NCBI GenBank assembly: GCA_036787815.1
Contig: DAIQOP010000081.1
Location: forward strand, 1-15,025
Length of the DNA stretch: 15,025 nt
Reading direction: 5' to 3'
Source: DATBAK01 sp036787815
Lineage (GTDB): Bacteria; Actinomycetota; Acidimicrobiia; IMCC26256; PALSA-610
Part shown: positions 6,445 through 14,330 of the stretch, piece after piece
How positions within the stretch are numbered: the stretch's first letter is position 1
Layout of the letters: each line of letters begins with the position of its first letter
Made by a program: the position numbers and the translations under genes
The notes under the pieces: model-generated
Database searches by the model: none
What the model was told of the DNA's origin: nothing
What the model saw: only the letters and a program-made list of their open reading frames with translations

Positions 6445-9400
6445 GTGCTCGAGTTCTCAGTCTTGGGCCCGCTCCGGGTCAGGCGAGACGGCCACGACGT
6501 CCCGATCGCGCGGCCCAAGAGCAGCGGACTCCTCGCGTTGCTCCTCGTTCGCGCGAATCACAGCGTCGCGACCGACCAACTCATCGACGAGCTGTGGGTG
6601 CACGAACCGCCGGCTTCGGCCGAAAGCGCCTTCCGGGTGCACCTGTCATTTCTCCGTAAGGCCCTCAGAAGCTCCGAGAACGACCCGGGACCGATCGCCG
6701 CGACGGCGGGTGGCTATCGGATCGTCGTGGCCCCCGACGCGGTTGACGCAATGGTGTTCGAATGCGCGCTCCGCGACGCGCGGGCAGCGTCGGTGTCGGG
6801 TGCGCCGGGCGCGGCGGTGGGGCCGCTGGAACGGGCGTTGACCCTGCGCCGCGGCCCCGCGTACGCCGGTCTGCACGAGCTGGAGCCGTTGCGCGACGAG
6901 TCGGTGAGGCTGGAGGAGGCCTGGTGCGCGGCGGTCGAGCTGCTCGCCGACGCGTACCTCGCGGTGGATCGCGCCCGCGACGTGTGCGACCTGCTCCCCG
7001 GCGTGATCGCCGCGCACCCGCTCCGGGAGAGCCTGACCGAGCGCCTCATGGTCTCGCTCTACCGCGAGGGGCGCCAGGCCGACGCGCTCCGGGCGTTCAG
7101 CCGGCTGAGGGAGGCACTCGACGACGAGCTCGGGGTCGAGCCGAACCCGTCGGTGCGTGCCGTCGAGAAGTCGATCATCCTGAAGAGCGGCGATCTCGAC
7201 CCCGCGCGTCGCGACGAGCCCCGACTTCGGCTCGAGCTCCTCGACACCGATTCGTTCATCGGCCGCCGTCACGAGATCGAGGCGATCGACCGGGTGTGGA
7301 AGCAGGCGCTGGAGGGTGAGCCGCGGCTCGTCCTCATCACCGGCCCGGCGGGCATCGGGAAGTCGGCGCTGGCCGAGCACGTGGCCCGGCGGGGGGCGGC
7401 GGCGGGCGCTCGGGTCGTCGTCGGCAGCTGCGATCCCGACCCCGCGAGCGATTACGAGCCGCTCTCGCAGCTCATCCGGATGATGGTCGATCTCGCTTCC
7501 GACGACGTGCTCGCCCGGCCGCTGCTGGGTGAGCTCGTGCGCCTCGCACCCGATCTCGCCGAGCGCCTCCCGGCCGTGACCCCACCGGCCGACCCGTCGG
7601 CCGGGCGCCACCGGCTCTTCGCCGCGGTCGACGAGCTCCTGGCGGGGATCACGGCCGAGGCGCCGGTGCTGGTCGTGGCCGAGGATCTCCACTGGTCGGG
7701 CCCCGACGCGCTGGCGCTGCTCCGCCACCTGGTTCGCTACGGCACCGGGCGGCTGATGGTCGTGGCCACGTACCGCGACGACGAGGCCGAGCCCGGCACC
7801 CCGATCGCCGACGCGCTGACCCGCGGTCGGCTCGCGCGCCCCGACCTCGCGCTCACGCTCGGGGGCTTCGACACCGCGGAGCTGCAGGCGCTGGTGCAGG
7901 CGACGGCACCCGACGACCTCCGGCGCCGCACGATGACCCGGCTCACCGAGTTGCACGACGTGACGATGGGCAACCCCTTGTTCGCACGCGAGGTGTTGCG
8001 CGAGCTCGCCGAGGCCGGTGAGCGGATGACGATCGCGGAGGTCGCGCCCGGTGGTGTGCGTTCGATCGTTGCCCGCCGCCTGATCCGGATCTCCACATCG
8101 GCCCGCAGCCTGCTCGCCGCGGCCGCGGTGCTCGGGAGCGAGTTCTCGCTGGAGCTGTTGTCTCTCACCACCGACATGCCCGAAGCCGAGGCGCTCGAAG
8201 CGGTCGAGGAAGTGATCGAGGCCCGCCTCTTCTCAGAGACCGACGTGCTCGACCACTTCGCGTTCTCGCACCCGCTCTTCCGGAACACGATCTACAACAC
8301 CACCCCGGCCAGCCGGCGGGCACGGTTGCACCTGAAGGCAGGGCTCGCGCTCGAGCGGGTGCCGAGCACGCACGGCACCGCCCGTTCGGCCGAGCTGGCG
8401 AAGCACTTCCTCGCCGCCCTCCCGCTCGGTGACGCCGCGCGGGCGGCCGAGCACGCGCTCAGTGCCGGCGACGAGGCGGCCGCGGCGTTCGCCAATGCCG
8501 AGGCCGCGACGTGGTACCGGCGGGCGATCGAGCTCGCGGCCCCGGCCGGCTGGGACGCGCGCCAGGAGGCGCAGGCGCTCCTCGCGCTCGGACAGTGCCT
8601 CGAGCGCTCGGGAGAACGTGACGACGCGCGGCGCGCCTACATCGAGGCCGCGGCGCGAGCCCGGTCGGCCAACGACGGGGGGCTCATGGCCGACGTCGCG
8701 ATCGCGGCGACGCCCCGATACATCACGCTCGACGACTTCCACGCCACCCACACGGCGCTCGTCGACGAGGCGTTGGCGGTGTCGACCGGAGATCCGCGGC
8801 GCCAGGCGTGGCTCCTCAGCTCCGCCGGCGCGAGCCGGTACTACGAAGATCGCGGCGACGAGACCTACGCGAAGCAGGCGCTCGCGTTGGCGCGGCAGTG
8901 GCCGGACCCCGAGGTGCAGGCGGCAGGATTGGTCACCTACCACCGGTGGCTCACGCACGACGCGGCGGCGACCGAGGATCGCCTCGGCCTGAGTCGTGAG
9001 TTGAAGGCGCTGTGTCGCGAGGAAGGGCTCGACCGGCTCGTCGGCGGCGCGTGCCGGACGCTGCTCGTCGATTTCCTCGAGGTCGGCGAGCTCGACGAGT
9101 TCGACCGCGAGCTCGACGAGTTCGCGGAGCTGGCCGACGCCCACGGATTGCCGTCCGACATCTACTGGCTCAGCGCGCTGCGGGCGACGCGAGCGCTGAT
9201 GCGCGCTCCCGACGCGTACGCGGAGGAGCTGGTGCACGCCGCACACACCCTGGGCCGGTCACTGCAACAGCACGACGCCGAGGGCACGTTCGTCCTGCAG
9301 ATCTTCGCGCTCCGGTACCAACAGGATCGGCTGCGCGAGGTGCGGGCCGGTCTCGAGGCGCCGCCACCGCAGTCTCCGCGCGTCGTGGCGGGAGTCGCGC

Positions 9401-9801
9401 TGCTCGCCGCCGCGCTGGTCGCGTCGGGCCGCTCCGAAGCCGCGAGGCCGATCCTCGACCGCGTGCTCGACGGTGGCCGGCTGTGCCTTCCCCACGACAA
9501 TCTCTGGCTGGGGGCGACCGCGCTGATCTCCGGCACCGCGGCGGCGATCGGGACCGAATCCCAGCGTGCGCTGCTGATCACCGAGTTGGGACCCTTCGCG
9601 GAGCGTTGGTGCATCTTCGGTGCGGGCGGGGCCGCGTTCGGCACAGGGCATCACTGGCTCGGCAAGCTCGCGATCGCGAGCGGCGATCGCGAAGCCGCGG
9701 ATCGACACCTCGATCGGGCCGAGGCACTGAGCGACGCGGCGGGCGCGGGCTATTGGGCGGACGTCGCGCGCGCCGACCGAGAGCGTCGTTCTCCGCCGTA
9801 G
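6445..9801 (+). CDS. Large AfsR/SARP-type transcriptional regulator with ATPase domain
   Basis: This 1118-residue regulator opens with LEFSVLGPLRV, the classic start of a SARP OmpR-type winged-helix DNA-binding domain (about 1-95), then a BTAD helical domain (about 97-245) with LTLRRGPAYAGL, LMVSLYREGRQADALRAF and DELGVEPNPSVR. A linker FIGRRHEIEAI near 270 leads into an AAA/NB-ARC-like ATPase with Walker A GPAGIGKS (300-307) and Walker B VLVVAEDLHWS (E413-D414). The rest (about 640-1118) is alpha-helical and TPR-like, with Ala-rich AA pairs. Such proteins bind direct repeats near promoters and activate secondary metabolism or other pathways. The GTG at 6445 gives a SARP-like start; GGCAGG (6435-6440) and GAAGGG (6431-6436) are possible ribosome sites. 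It precedes an MNIO pair by 74 bases on the same strand, so it may control that pair. No response-regulator receiver domain is present. Confidence 0.93.
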   Translation: MLEFSVLGPLRVRRDGHDVPIARPKSSGLLALLLVRANHSVATDQLIDELWVHEPPASAESAFRVHLSFLRKALRSSENDPGPIAATAGGYRIVVAPDAVDAMVFECALRDARAASVSGAPGAAVGPLERALTLRRGPAYAGLHELEPLRDESVRLEEAWCAAVELLADAYLAVDRARDVCDLLPGVIAAHPLRESLTERLMVSLYREGRQADALRAFSRLREALDDELGVEPNPSVRAVEKSIILKSGDLDPARRDEPRLRLELLDTDSFIGRRHEIEAIDRVWKQALEGEPRLVLITGPAGIGKSALAEHVARRGAAAGARVVVGSCDPDPASDYEPLSQLIRMMVDLASDDVLARPLLGELVRLAPDLAERLPAVTPPADPSAGRHRLFAAVDELLAGITAEAPVLVVAEDLHWSGPDALALLRHLVRYGTGRLMVVATYRDDEAEPGTPIADALTRGRLARPDLALTLGGFDTAELQALVQATAPDDLRRRTMTRLTELHDVTMGNPLFAREVLRELAEAGERMTIAEVAPGGVRSIVARRLIRISTSARSLLAAAAVLGSEFSLELLSLTTDMPEAEALEAVEEVIEARLFSETDVLDHFAFSHPLFRNTIYNTTPASRRARLHLKAGLALERVPSTHGTARSAELAKHFLAALPLGDAARAAEHALSAGDEAAAAFANAEAATWYRRAIELAAPAGWDARQEAQALLALGQCLERSGERDDARRAYIEAAARARSANDGGLMADVAIAATPRYITLDDFHATHTALVDEALAVSTGDPRRQAWLLSSAGASRYYEDRGDETYAKQALALARQWPDPEVQAAGLVTYHRWLTHDAAATEDRLGLSRELKALCREEGLDRLVGGACRTLLVDFLEVGELDEFDRELDEFAELADAHGLPSDIYWLSALRATRALMRAPDAYAEELVHAAHTLGRSLQQHDAEGTFVLQIFALRYQQDRLREVRAGLEAPPPQSPRVVAGVALLAAALVASGRSEAARPILDRVLDGGRLCLPHDNLWLGATALISGTAAAIGTESQRALLITELGPFAERWCIFGAGGAAFGTGHHWLGKLAIASGDREAADRHLDRAEALSDAAGAGYWADVARADRERRSPP

Positions 9802-9875
9802 GGAGGAGGAGTCGACGATCGCGCGCGGCGCCGGGTTTTGCGTGCGGTTTGCGGCGCGCAGGTAGACCACGCCCC
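9802..9875. other. Spacer between SARP regulator and MNIO gene
   Basis: This 74-base gap starts with a purine run, GGGAGGAGGAG (9801-9811, partly the stop codon's last G), that resembles a strong ribosome site but has no start codon at a usable distance. It also has GCGCGC repeats on either side of a loop, giving a weak hairpin. No clear ribosome site precedes the MNIO ATG at 9876; the nearest, CAGG at 9859, is about 13 bases away. No precursor peptide ORF fits here. Confidence 0.4.
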
Positions 9876-10727
9876 ATGAGCGTCGTCAGTCCGGCCCTCG
9901 GGGTCTCGTTCGACGGCCGATCCACCACCGTCCTCGAGCGTCTCGCGCCCTTCGTCGACGTCGTCGAGATCGCGCCCGACCGCTTCGTCACCAAGTACTC
10001 CGACGCCGTCGACGACCGGATGTTCGCCGCGGTCGACGAGCACGCGTCCCACCTCGACGTGACGTACCACGGCGTCGGACTTTCCATGGGTACCGCATCG
10101 GGTTGGAACGAGGAGTATCTCGAGCTGCTCGAAGGACTTTGCGCGCAGCGGCCACCGCGCCGGCACAGCGAGCATCTCGGCTTCACCTTCGTCGACGGGC
10201 ACTTCCTCGGAACGATCGCCGCGGTACCGGCGACGTTGGCGGTCGCCGACCTGATGGCCGAGCGCGCGGAGGCGATCTACCAACGTTTCGGGCTCGACTT
10301 CCTCCTCGAGCACGTTGCGTCGCCGTTCGCGAGGCCCGACGAGATGTCGGCGGCGTCGTTCCTCACGTACGTCGCGTGGAACTCCGGATGCGGCCTGGTG
10401 CTCGATCTCCACAACCTCGAATGCGACGAGGACAACGGCAAGTTGCGCGTCGACGAGTTCCTCGACGAGCTCGACCTCACGTTGGTCAAGGAGATCCACG
10501 TCTCCGGCGGTCTGTGGCGCGACGGGTATCACCTCGACGTGCACGCGCAGCTTCCGGCGGCTTCCACCTTGGCGCTCCTCGACCAGGCCTTGCCGCGTTG
10601 TCCGAACGTCGATCTCGTGGTGTTCGAGATGGTCGGTTGCGCACTCGACGCGGTCGCGCGCGACGAGCTCGTCGCGACGGTGCAGGATCTCCGCGGGCGG
10701 ATCGAGGTCAGTGGTGTCGTTGGCTGA
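9876..10727 (+). CDS. DUF692/MNIO-family putative multinuclear non-heme iron oxidase
   Basis: This 283-residue protein has the ordered ligand motifs of the DUF692 (UPF0276, MbnB-like) TIM-barrel family: H65 in YHGVGLSMG, EHLGFT (99-104), E145-H146 in LLEH, LDLHN (176-180), EIHVSG (206-211), D221-V-H223 and FEMVG (250-254). Family members use two or three iron ions to rewrite cysteines or peptide backbones of ribosomally made peptides, as in methanobactin oxazolone-thioamide formation. Here canonical motifs are altered, for example DVH for DTH and LEH for LEN, so it is a divergent branch. It overlaps a small gene by 14 bases and follows the SARP regulator by 74. I see no linked peptide gene. 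The ATG at 9876 follows a stretch with no usable ribosome site. Function as a peptide oxidase is inferred from the family. Confidence 0.82.
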   Translation: MSVVSPALGVSFDGRSTTVLERLAPFVDVVEIAPDRFVTKYSDAVDDRMFAAVDEHASHLDVTYHGVGLSMGTASGWNEEYLELLEGLCAQRPPRRHSEHLGFTFVDGHFLGTIAAVPATLAVADLMAERAEAIYQRFGLDFLLEHVASPFARPDEMSAASFLTYVAWNSGCGLVLDLHNLECDEDNGKLRVDEFLDELDLTLVKEIHVSGGLWRDGYHLDVHAQLPAASTLALLDQALPRCPNVDLVVFEMVGCALDAVARDELVATVQDLRGRIEVSGVVG

Positions 10728-11139
10728 GTACCAGCGCGCGCTCTTGACCGCCCTCCTGCCCGGCGACGACGTCGATCCCGACGCGGCGGCGGCGGTCGTG
10801 CGCGACGCGATCGTGGAGTGGGCGGAGTACGAGTTGACGCTGGTGTGCCCGATCGTCACCGGTCTCCTGTCGTTCGACGAACGGCTCACGAGCGAGGTGC
10901 AGGCTCAGTTGCGCCGGCGCGATCGGCCGATGTCGATCCACACATGGGGCGTGCAGTTCGCGTCACGCCTCAGCTCCGATCCCGACCCGTGGATCTCGTG
11001 GGCGGCTCAGGTCGACGTCGCGACGCTCGCCGCCGCGGAGTCGCGGCGGCCCGACGATCCCGTGTGCCCGGGTGACCCGATGCGCGCGATGCGCGCGATG
11101 TTGCTCATCGCGTCGGGTACCGACCCGCGATCGGGGTGA
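10714..11139 (+). CDS. Putative MNIO partner protein, 141 residues
   Basis: The GTG at 10714 lies inside the last codons of the MNIO gene, with GAGG (10704-10707) six bases upstream; the GTG at 10711 is the alternative but only three bases away. The two proteins are thus translated in overlapping frames, implying partnership. The N-terminus (MSLAEYQRALLTALL) is reminiscent of the N-terminal helix of DUF2063/HvfC-type proteins that bind MNIO enzymes and help bring the peptide substrate, but the similarity is short and I could not test it. The middle holds an acidic-helical region and a RPMSIHTWGVQF stretch; there is no signal peptide or cysteine cluster (C849-type clusters are absent; two single Cys are near CPIV and VCPG). 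It ends four bases from the next convergent gene. I see no other function. Confidence 0.65.
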   Translation: MSLAEYQRALLTALLPGDDVDPDAAAAVVRDAIVEWAEYELTLVCPIVTGLLSFDERLTSEVQAQLRRRDRPMSIHTWGVQFASRLSSDPDPWISWAAQVDVATLAAAESRRPDDPVCPGDPMRAMRAMLLIASGTDPRSG

Positions 11140-11142
11140 CGA

Positions 11143-12108
11143 TCACGCGCTCCCGGCGCGGATTCCCCAAGTGCCCGAGGTCGAGGCGCCGGGCTCCCAC
11201 ACCGTGAGGCCGTCGCCGCTTCGGAACGCGTCGGGCGCGCACGTCATCGGTTCGACCGCGAGCCCGCCGCGCCTCCGGTGCGCTTCGGGGAGCGCGTCGC
11301 CGGTGAACACCATCAGGTACGGGTAGCTCGCGTCGCACCAGAGCGCGACGACGTCGCCGGTTGCGGGATCGCGGAGCCGGACCGTCGCGCGCCCGTCGGC
11401 ATCGCGGTCGAGGTCGGTGAACGCGGTGTCCATCCGTGTCGCACCGATCGGGCGCGGGGTGCGGAAGTCGAACGGCGTTCCTGCGACCGGTTCCCGCCCG
11501 ATCGGGATCAGGGAGTCGTCGCTGCGGTAGTAGGTGGACGCAGGGCTGCACAGCTCGAGCGTGTCGATGCGGGCCGGGTCGAGCGTGAGATAGGGATGGA
11601 ACCCCGCTCCGTACGGGCACGCATCGGCTCCGAGGTTCGTCGCGCTCGCGCGCACCTCGAGCCCCTCGTCGCCGAGCGAGTACTCGACCTCGAGCCCGAG
11701 CAGGAACGGGTAGCCAGGCTGGGGATACAGCGTGTAGGCCATCGTCACGCGCTCCGCGCCGAGACTCGCGACCGTCCAGTTGGCGTACCGCACGAGGCCG
11801 TGGATCGCGTTGCCCTTCGCCGGCTCGTTCAACGCCAGCTGATGTGTGGTGCCCCCGAAGTCGTAGCGGCCACCGGCGATGCGGTTCGGCCACGGCACGA
11901 GTACCTGCCCGCGGCTCCCGGAGCACATCTCTTCGCGCTCGTAGCCTTCGATCCGCGGCCGTGCTCCGGGCGTCGAACCGCCGCTCGAACCGCCGCTCGA
12001 ACCGATGCCGTACGTTCGGAGTGCGGCGCCGAGCTCCACGATCGTCGCGTGCTGGTCGGCCAGCGTGATCTCGATCTGGCGTCCCGTTGGCGGCGGCCGG
12101 TCGTCCAC
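11143..12108 (-). CDS. Aldose 1-epimerase-like protein (GalM superfamily)
   Basis: This 321-residue protein has the galactose mutarotase fold motifs: PWPNRI (72-77), NAIHGL with H103, GFHPYL with H171, and LAVEPMT with E286. In the family these hold the sugar and act as the acid and base that open the hexose ring, interconverting alpha and beta anomers. The GTG start at 12108 is the first start of the frame; no strong ribosome site is visible upstream. Residues 35-50 are a Gly/Ser linker-like insertion made by a 12-base DNA repeat, located between two early strands. The gene is convergent with the MNIO partner gene (3-base gap) and divergent from the DUF35-thiolase operon. A cytosolic sugar-metabolism role is likely; other GalM-fold proteins act on hexose-6-phosphates, so the exact substrate is unknown. 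Confidence 0.88.
   Translation of the reverse strand: MDDRPPPTGRQIEITLADQHATIVELGAALRTYGIGSSGGSSGGSTPGARPRIEGYEREEMCSGSRGQVLVPWPNRIAGGRYDFGGTTHQLALNEPAKGNAIHGLVRYANWTVASLGAERVTMAYTLYPQPGYPFLLGLEVEYSLGDEGLEVRASATNLGADACPYGAGFHPYLTLDPARIDTLELCSPASTYYRSDDSLIPIGREPVAGTPFDFRTPRPIGATRMDTAFTDLDRDADGRATVRLRDPATGDVVALWCDASYPYLMVFTGDALPEAHRRRGGLAVEPMTCAPDAFRSGDGLTVWEPGASTSGTWGIRAGSA
11974..12004. repeat. Tandem 12-bp repeat within the epimerase gene
   Basis: CGAACCGCCGCT occurs at 11974-11985 and 11986-11997, with a seven-base partial copy to 12004. It encodes SSGG repeats in the leftward epimerase, lying in the segment GIGSSGGSSGGS. The period is a multiple of three, so copy number could change without a frameshift. 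Confidence 0.85.
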
Positions 12109-12255
12109 GACCGCTTCGTACCCGACCGCGCGCCCGGCCGCAACCGCGCCGGGTGCATTCCGGGCGCGAGCCCATCGCCTCCGACCGCCGTCTGGGGTGT
12201 GGGGCTCGTGTGTCGGTACGATCCCGGCGCCCGCCTCGAAGGAGAGGTACCCGCG
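12109..12255. promoter_or_regulatory. Divergent spacer, epimerase / DUF35-thiolase operon
   Basis: This 147-base region separates two divergent units. TACGAT (12217-12222) matches TAnnnT and would place a start near 12229, with a strong ribosome site GAAGGAGAGG (12238-12247) in the short leader of the rightward operon. I found no AACnnGTT-type KstR palindrome or other clear operator. The -35 region has no good match. Confidence 0.35.
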
Positions 12256-13245
12256 TTGGCGCGAACTGTCGAGAGCACGATCCGGTTCCCCTACAAGCGA
12301 TCACTCGGTCCGGTCCTCGGGGCCTTCATGACCGCGCTCACCGAGAAGCGCATCATCGGGATCCGCAGTGGTCCACGCGTCATCGTCCCCCCGCTCGAAT
12401 GGGACCCCGACACCGCGGCGGAGCTGGCGCACGATTTCGTCGACGTCGGGCCCGCGGGCACCGTCACCTCGTGGTCCTGGGTCGAGAGCCCGACGAGCCA
12501 GCACCCACTCGACCGCCCGTTCGCCTTCGCGTTGGTGAAGCTCGACGGAGCCGACACCGCGCTCGTGCACGTCGTCGACGCCGGCTCGATCGACGCGATG
12601 GCGACGGGAATGCGCGTGGCTCCGAGATGGAAGGCGCAGCGCAAGGGCCACATCACCGACATCGACGCGTTCGTGCCCGGCGAGCAGCCAACGGTGGCCG
12701 GGGGTGAAGCGGCCGTCGCCGACGACGCTGCCGGTGAACCCGTCACGATGATGGAGTACGACGCCGCGATCACCTACAACACGCCGGTGACGCCCAACGT
12801 GATGCGCGCCGAGCAGGCGACCGACGAAGGCCGGTTCCTCGGTCTCCGCTGCCCCGTGTGCGCGCGCACGTACACGGGCGGCAAGGGCTACTGCCCGGTC
12901 GACGCCGTCGAGCTCAGGCCCGAGCACGAGGTCGACCTTCCGCAGGTCGGCACGGTCACCAACTACACGATCATCACCCCGGTGCAGTATCCGGGCCAGA
13001 CCGAGACCGAGCCCTTCGCGCGGGTGCACGTGTGGCTCGACGGCACCGACGTGGTGCTCGGGTACCAGCCGCTGCTCGACACCCCGAACGCCGACGTGCG
13101 CATCGGCATGCGCGTCGCCGCGATGTGGGCGTCGGAGGCGGAGAAGGGCGACATCGATCCGCGTGGCGAGGGGAACCTCGTCGGGTGGATGCCGACCGGT
13201 GAACCCGACGTCACCGACCCCGAGCTCGTGAACAGGATCTGCTGA
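12256..13245 (+). CDS. Tandem OB-fold DUF35 protein with one zinc ribbon (Rv3521-like)
   Basis: This 329-residue protein comprises two DUF35-type halves. The first (about 30-130) opens with YKRSLGPVLGAF and an OB-fold stretch (IVPPLEW, SWSWVES, FALVKLDG) but lacks zinc cysteines. The second starts with a zinc ribbon, C199-P-V-C202 and C213-P-V-D216, where aspartate replaces the fourth cysteine, then an OB fold (GTVTNYTIITP, EPFARVHVWLDG). DUF35 proteins bind thiolase-like partners or CoA; in the cholesterol pathway ChsH2 uses such a domain to carry Ltp2. I chose the TTG at 12256 because GAAGGAGAGG ends eight bases upstream; the frame is open far further back as antisense to the epimerase. The next gene starts inside its stop (TGATG). 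Its order with the two downstream genes matches M. tuberculosis Rv3521, Rv3522 and Rv3523. I infer a scaffold role for those proteins. Confidence 0.88.
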   Translation: MARTVESTIRFPYKRSLGPVLGAFMTALTEKRIIGIRSGPRVIVPPLEWDPDTAAELAHDFVDVGPAGTVTSWSWVESPTSQHPLDRPFAFALVKLDGADTALVHVVDAGSIDAMATGMRVAPRWKAQRKGHITDIDAFVPGEQPTVAGGEAAVADDAAGEPVTMMEYDAAITYNTPVTPNVMRAEQATDEGRFLGLRCPVCARTYTGGKGYCPVDAVELRPEHEVDLPQVGTVTNYTIITPVQYPGQTETEPFARVHVWLDGTDVVLGYQPLLDTPNADVRIGMRVAAMWASEAEKGDIDPRGEGNLVGWMPTGEPDVTDPELVNRIC

Positions 13246-14330
13246 TGGGCAAGCGACCCGAATCCGGTCACGACGACGACATCGCGATCGTCGGCTGGTC
13301 GATCTCGCCGATGGTGCGCAACACCGACAAGACCGAGGTGCAGATGCTCCTCGAGGTGATCACCGGCGCCGTCACCGACGCCGGCATCACCCGCCGCGAG
13401 GTCGACTTCACCTGTGCCGGCAGTTGCGACTACGTGGCCGGCCAGGCGTTCTCGTTCGTCCAGAACATCGACGCGCTCGGGGCCTGGCCACCGAAGCGCG
13501 ACTCGCACGTCGAGATGGACGGCGCGTGGGCGCTCTACGAGGCGTGGATCCGCCTCCAGCTCGGCGACATCGACGTCGCGCTCGCGATGGGGTCGGGCCG
13601 GTCGTCGACCGCGGATCCCGCGCTCATCTACCCGATGGAGATGGATCCGTACTACCTCGCGCCGCTCGGCGCCGATGCCACGAGCCTGGCCGCACTCCAG
13701 GCCCGGGCGTTGATCGACGCGGGCAAGGTGACCGAGATCCAGATGGCCGAGATCGCGGCGCGGTGCCGGCGCGACGCGAAGACGAACGCGAACGCACAGG
13801 TCGTGGGTGACTTCGACCCCGCCGCGCTGCTCGCCGAGAGCTACGTGCGCGCGCCGCTCCGGCGGCACGACCTGCCACCGATCACCGACGGCGCGTGCGC
13901 AGTCGTGATCGCCCGCGCCGCGCGGGCCCGCGAGCTCTGCGAGCACCCGGTGTGGATCACGGGCTTCGCGCACGCGAGCGAGATGCACAATCCGGGGATG
14001 CGCGACCTCACGTCGTCGCGCTCGACCGTGCTCGCGGCGAAGGCCGCGGGCGTCGACGAGCGCCCGGTCGAGGTGGCCGAGATCCAGTCGGCGTACACGC
14101 ACGAGGAGCCCGTGCTCGTCGAGGCACTCGGCCTGGCCCGCGACGTCGCCGTCAACCCCTCGGGCGGACCGCTCGCCGCCAACCCGATCATGGCGACGGG
14201 ATTGGTGCGTGTCGCCGAAGCGGCCCGCCAGATCCGCGATCTCGGCCGGCGGCGCACGCTCGCGCACTCGACTTCCGGGCCGTGCCTGCAACAGAACCTC
14301 GTGTGTGTTCTCGAAGGAGACATTCGGTGA
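13245..14330 (+). CDS. Thiolase-superfamily protein, Ltp4 (Rv3522)-like
   Basis: This 361-residue thiolase-fold protein starts at an ATG overlapping the DUF35 stop by one base. Conserved landmarks include AGSCDYVAGQAFSF, SHVEMDGAWALYEAW and NPSGGPLAANPIMATG. True thiolases have a nucleophilic Cys in CASG and a His in GHP; here the first position reads E90-M-D-G93 and the second A312-N313-P314, so it should not perform the normal Claisen-type thiolysis. Related lipid-transfer-named proteins such as Ltp2 instead act as retro-aldolases that cut a carbon-carbon bond of a side-chain CoA thioester together with a DUF35 partner. The gene is coupled on both sides (TGATG before, GTGA after). Length is close to Rv3522 (ltp4). 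Role as an aldolase or accessory subunit is inference; the family is well supported. Confidence 0.88.
   Translation: MGKRPESGHDDDIAIVGWSISPMVRNTDKTEVQMLLEVITGAVTDAGITRREVDFTCAGSCDYVAGQAFSFVQNIDALGAWPPKRDSHVEMDGAWALYEAWIRLQLGDIDVALAMGSGRSSTADPALIYPMEMDPYYLAPLGADATSLAALQARALIDAGKVTEIQMAEIAARCRRDAKTNANAQVVGDFDPAALLAESYVRAPLRRHDLPPITDGACAVVIARAARARELCEHPVWITGFAHASEMHNPGMRDLTSSRSTVLAAKAAGVDERPVEVAEIQSAYTHEEPVLVEALGLARDVAVNPSGGPLAANPIMATGLVRVAEAARQIRDLGRRRTLAHSTSGPCLQQNLVCVLEGDIR

Noticed and set aside
6646..7956. 436-residue minus-strand frame opposite the SARP
   Set aside because: The plus strand encodes canonical BTAD and Walker motifs; this frame is motif-free.
8233..9246. 337-residue minus-strand frame opposite the SARP C-terminus
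   Set aside because: Arg/Val-rich GC shadow with no motif; the plus strand is continuous with the regulator.
11278..12255. N-terminal extension of the DUF35 frame across the epimerase gene
   Set aside because: It is antisense to a clear GalM-family protein, and a strong ribosome site before the TTG at 12256 marks the real start.
12109..12255. KstR/KstR2-type operator near the sterol-like operon
   Set aside because: I searched for AACnnGTT and similar palindromes and found none. Control by those regulators is unsupported.
12963..14291. 442-residue minus-strand frame opposite the thiolase gene
   Set aside because: The plus strand carries the thiolase landmarks; this shadow has no motif.
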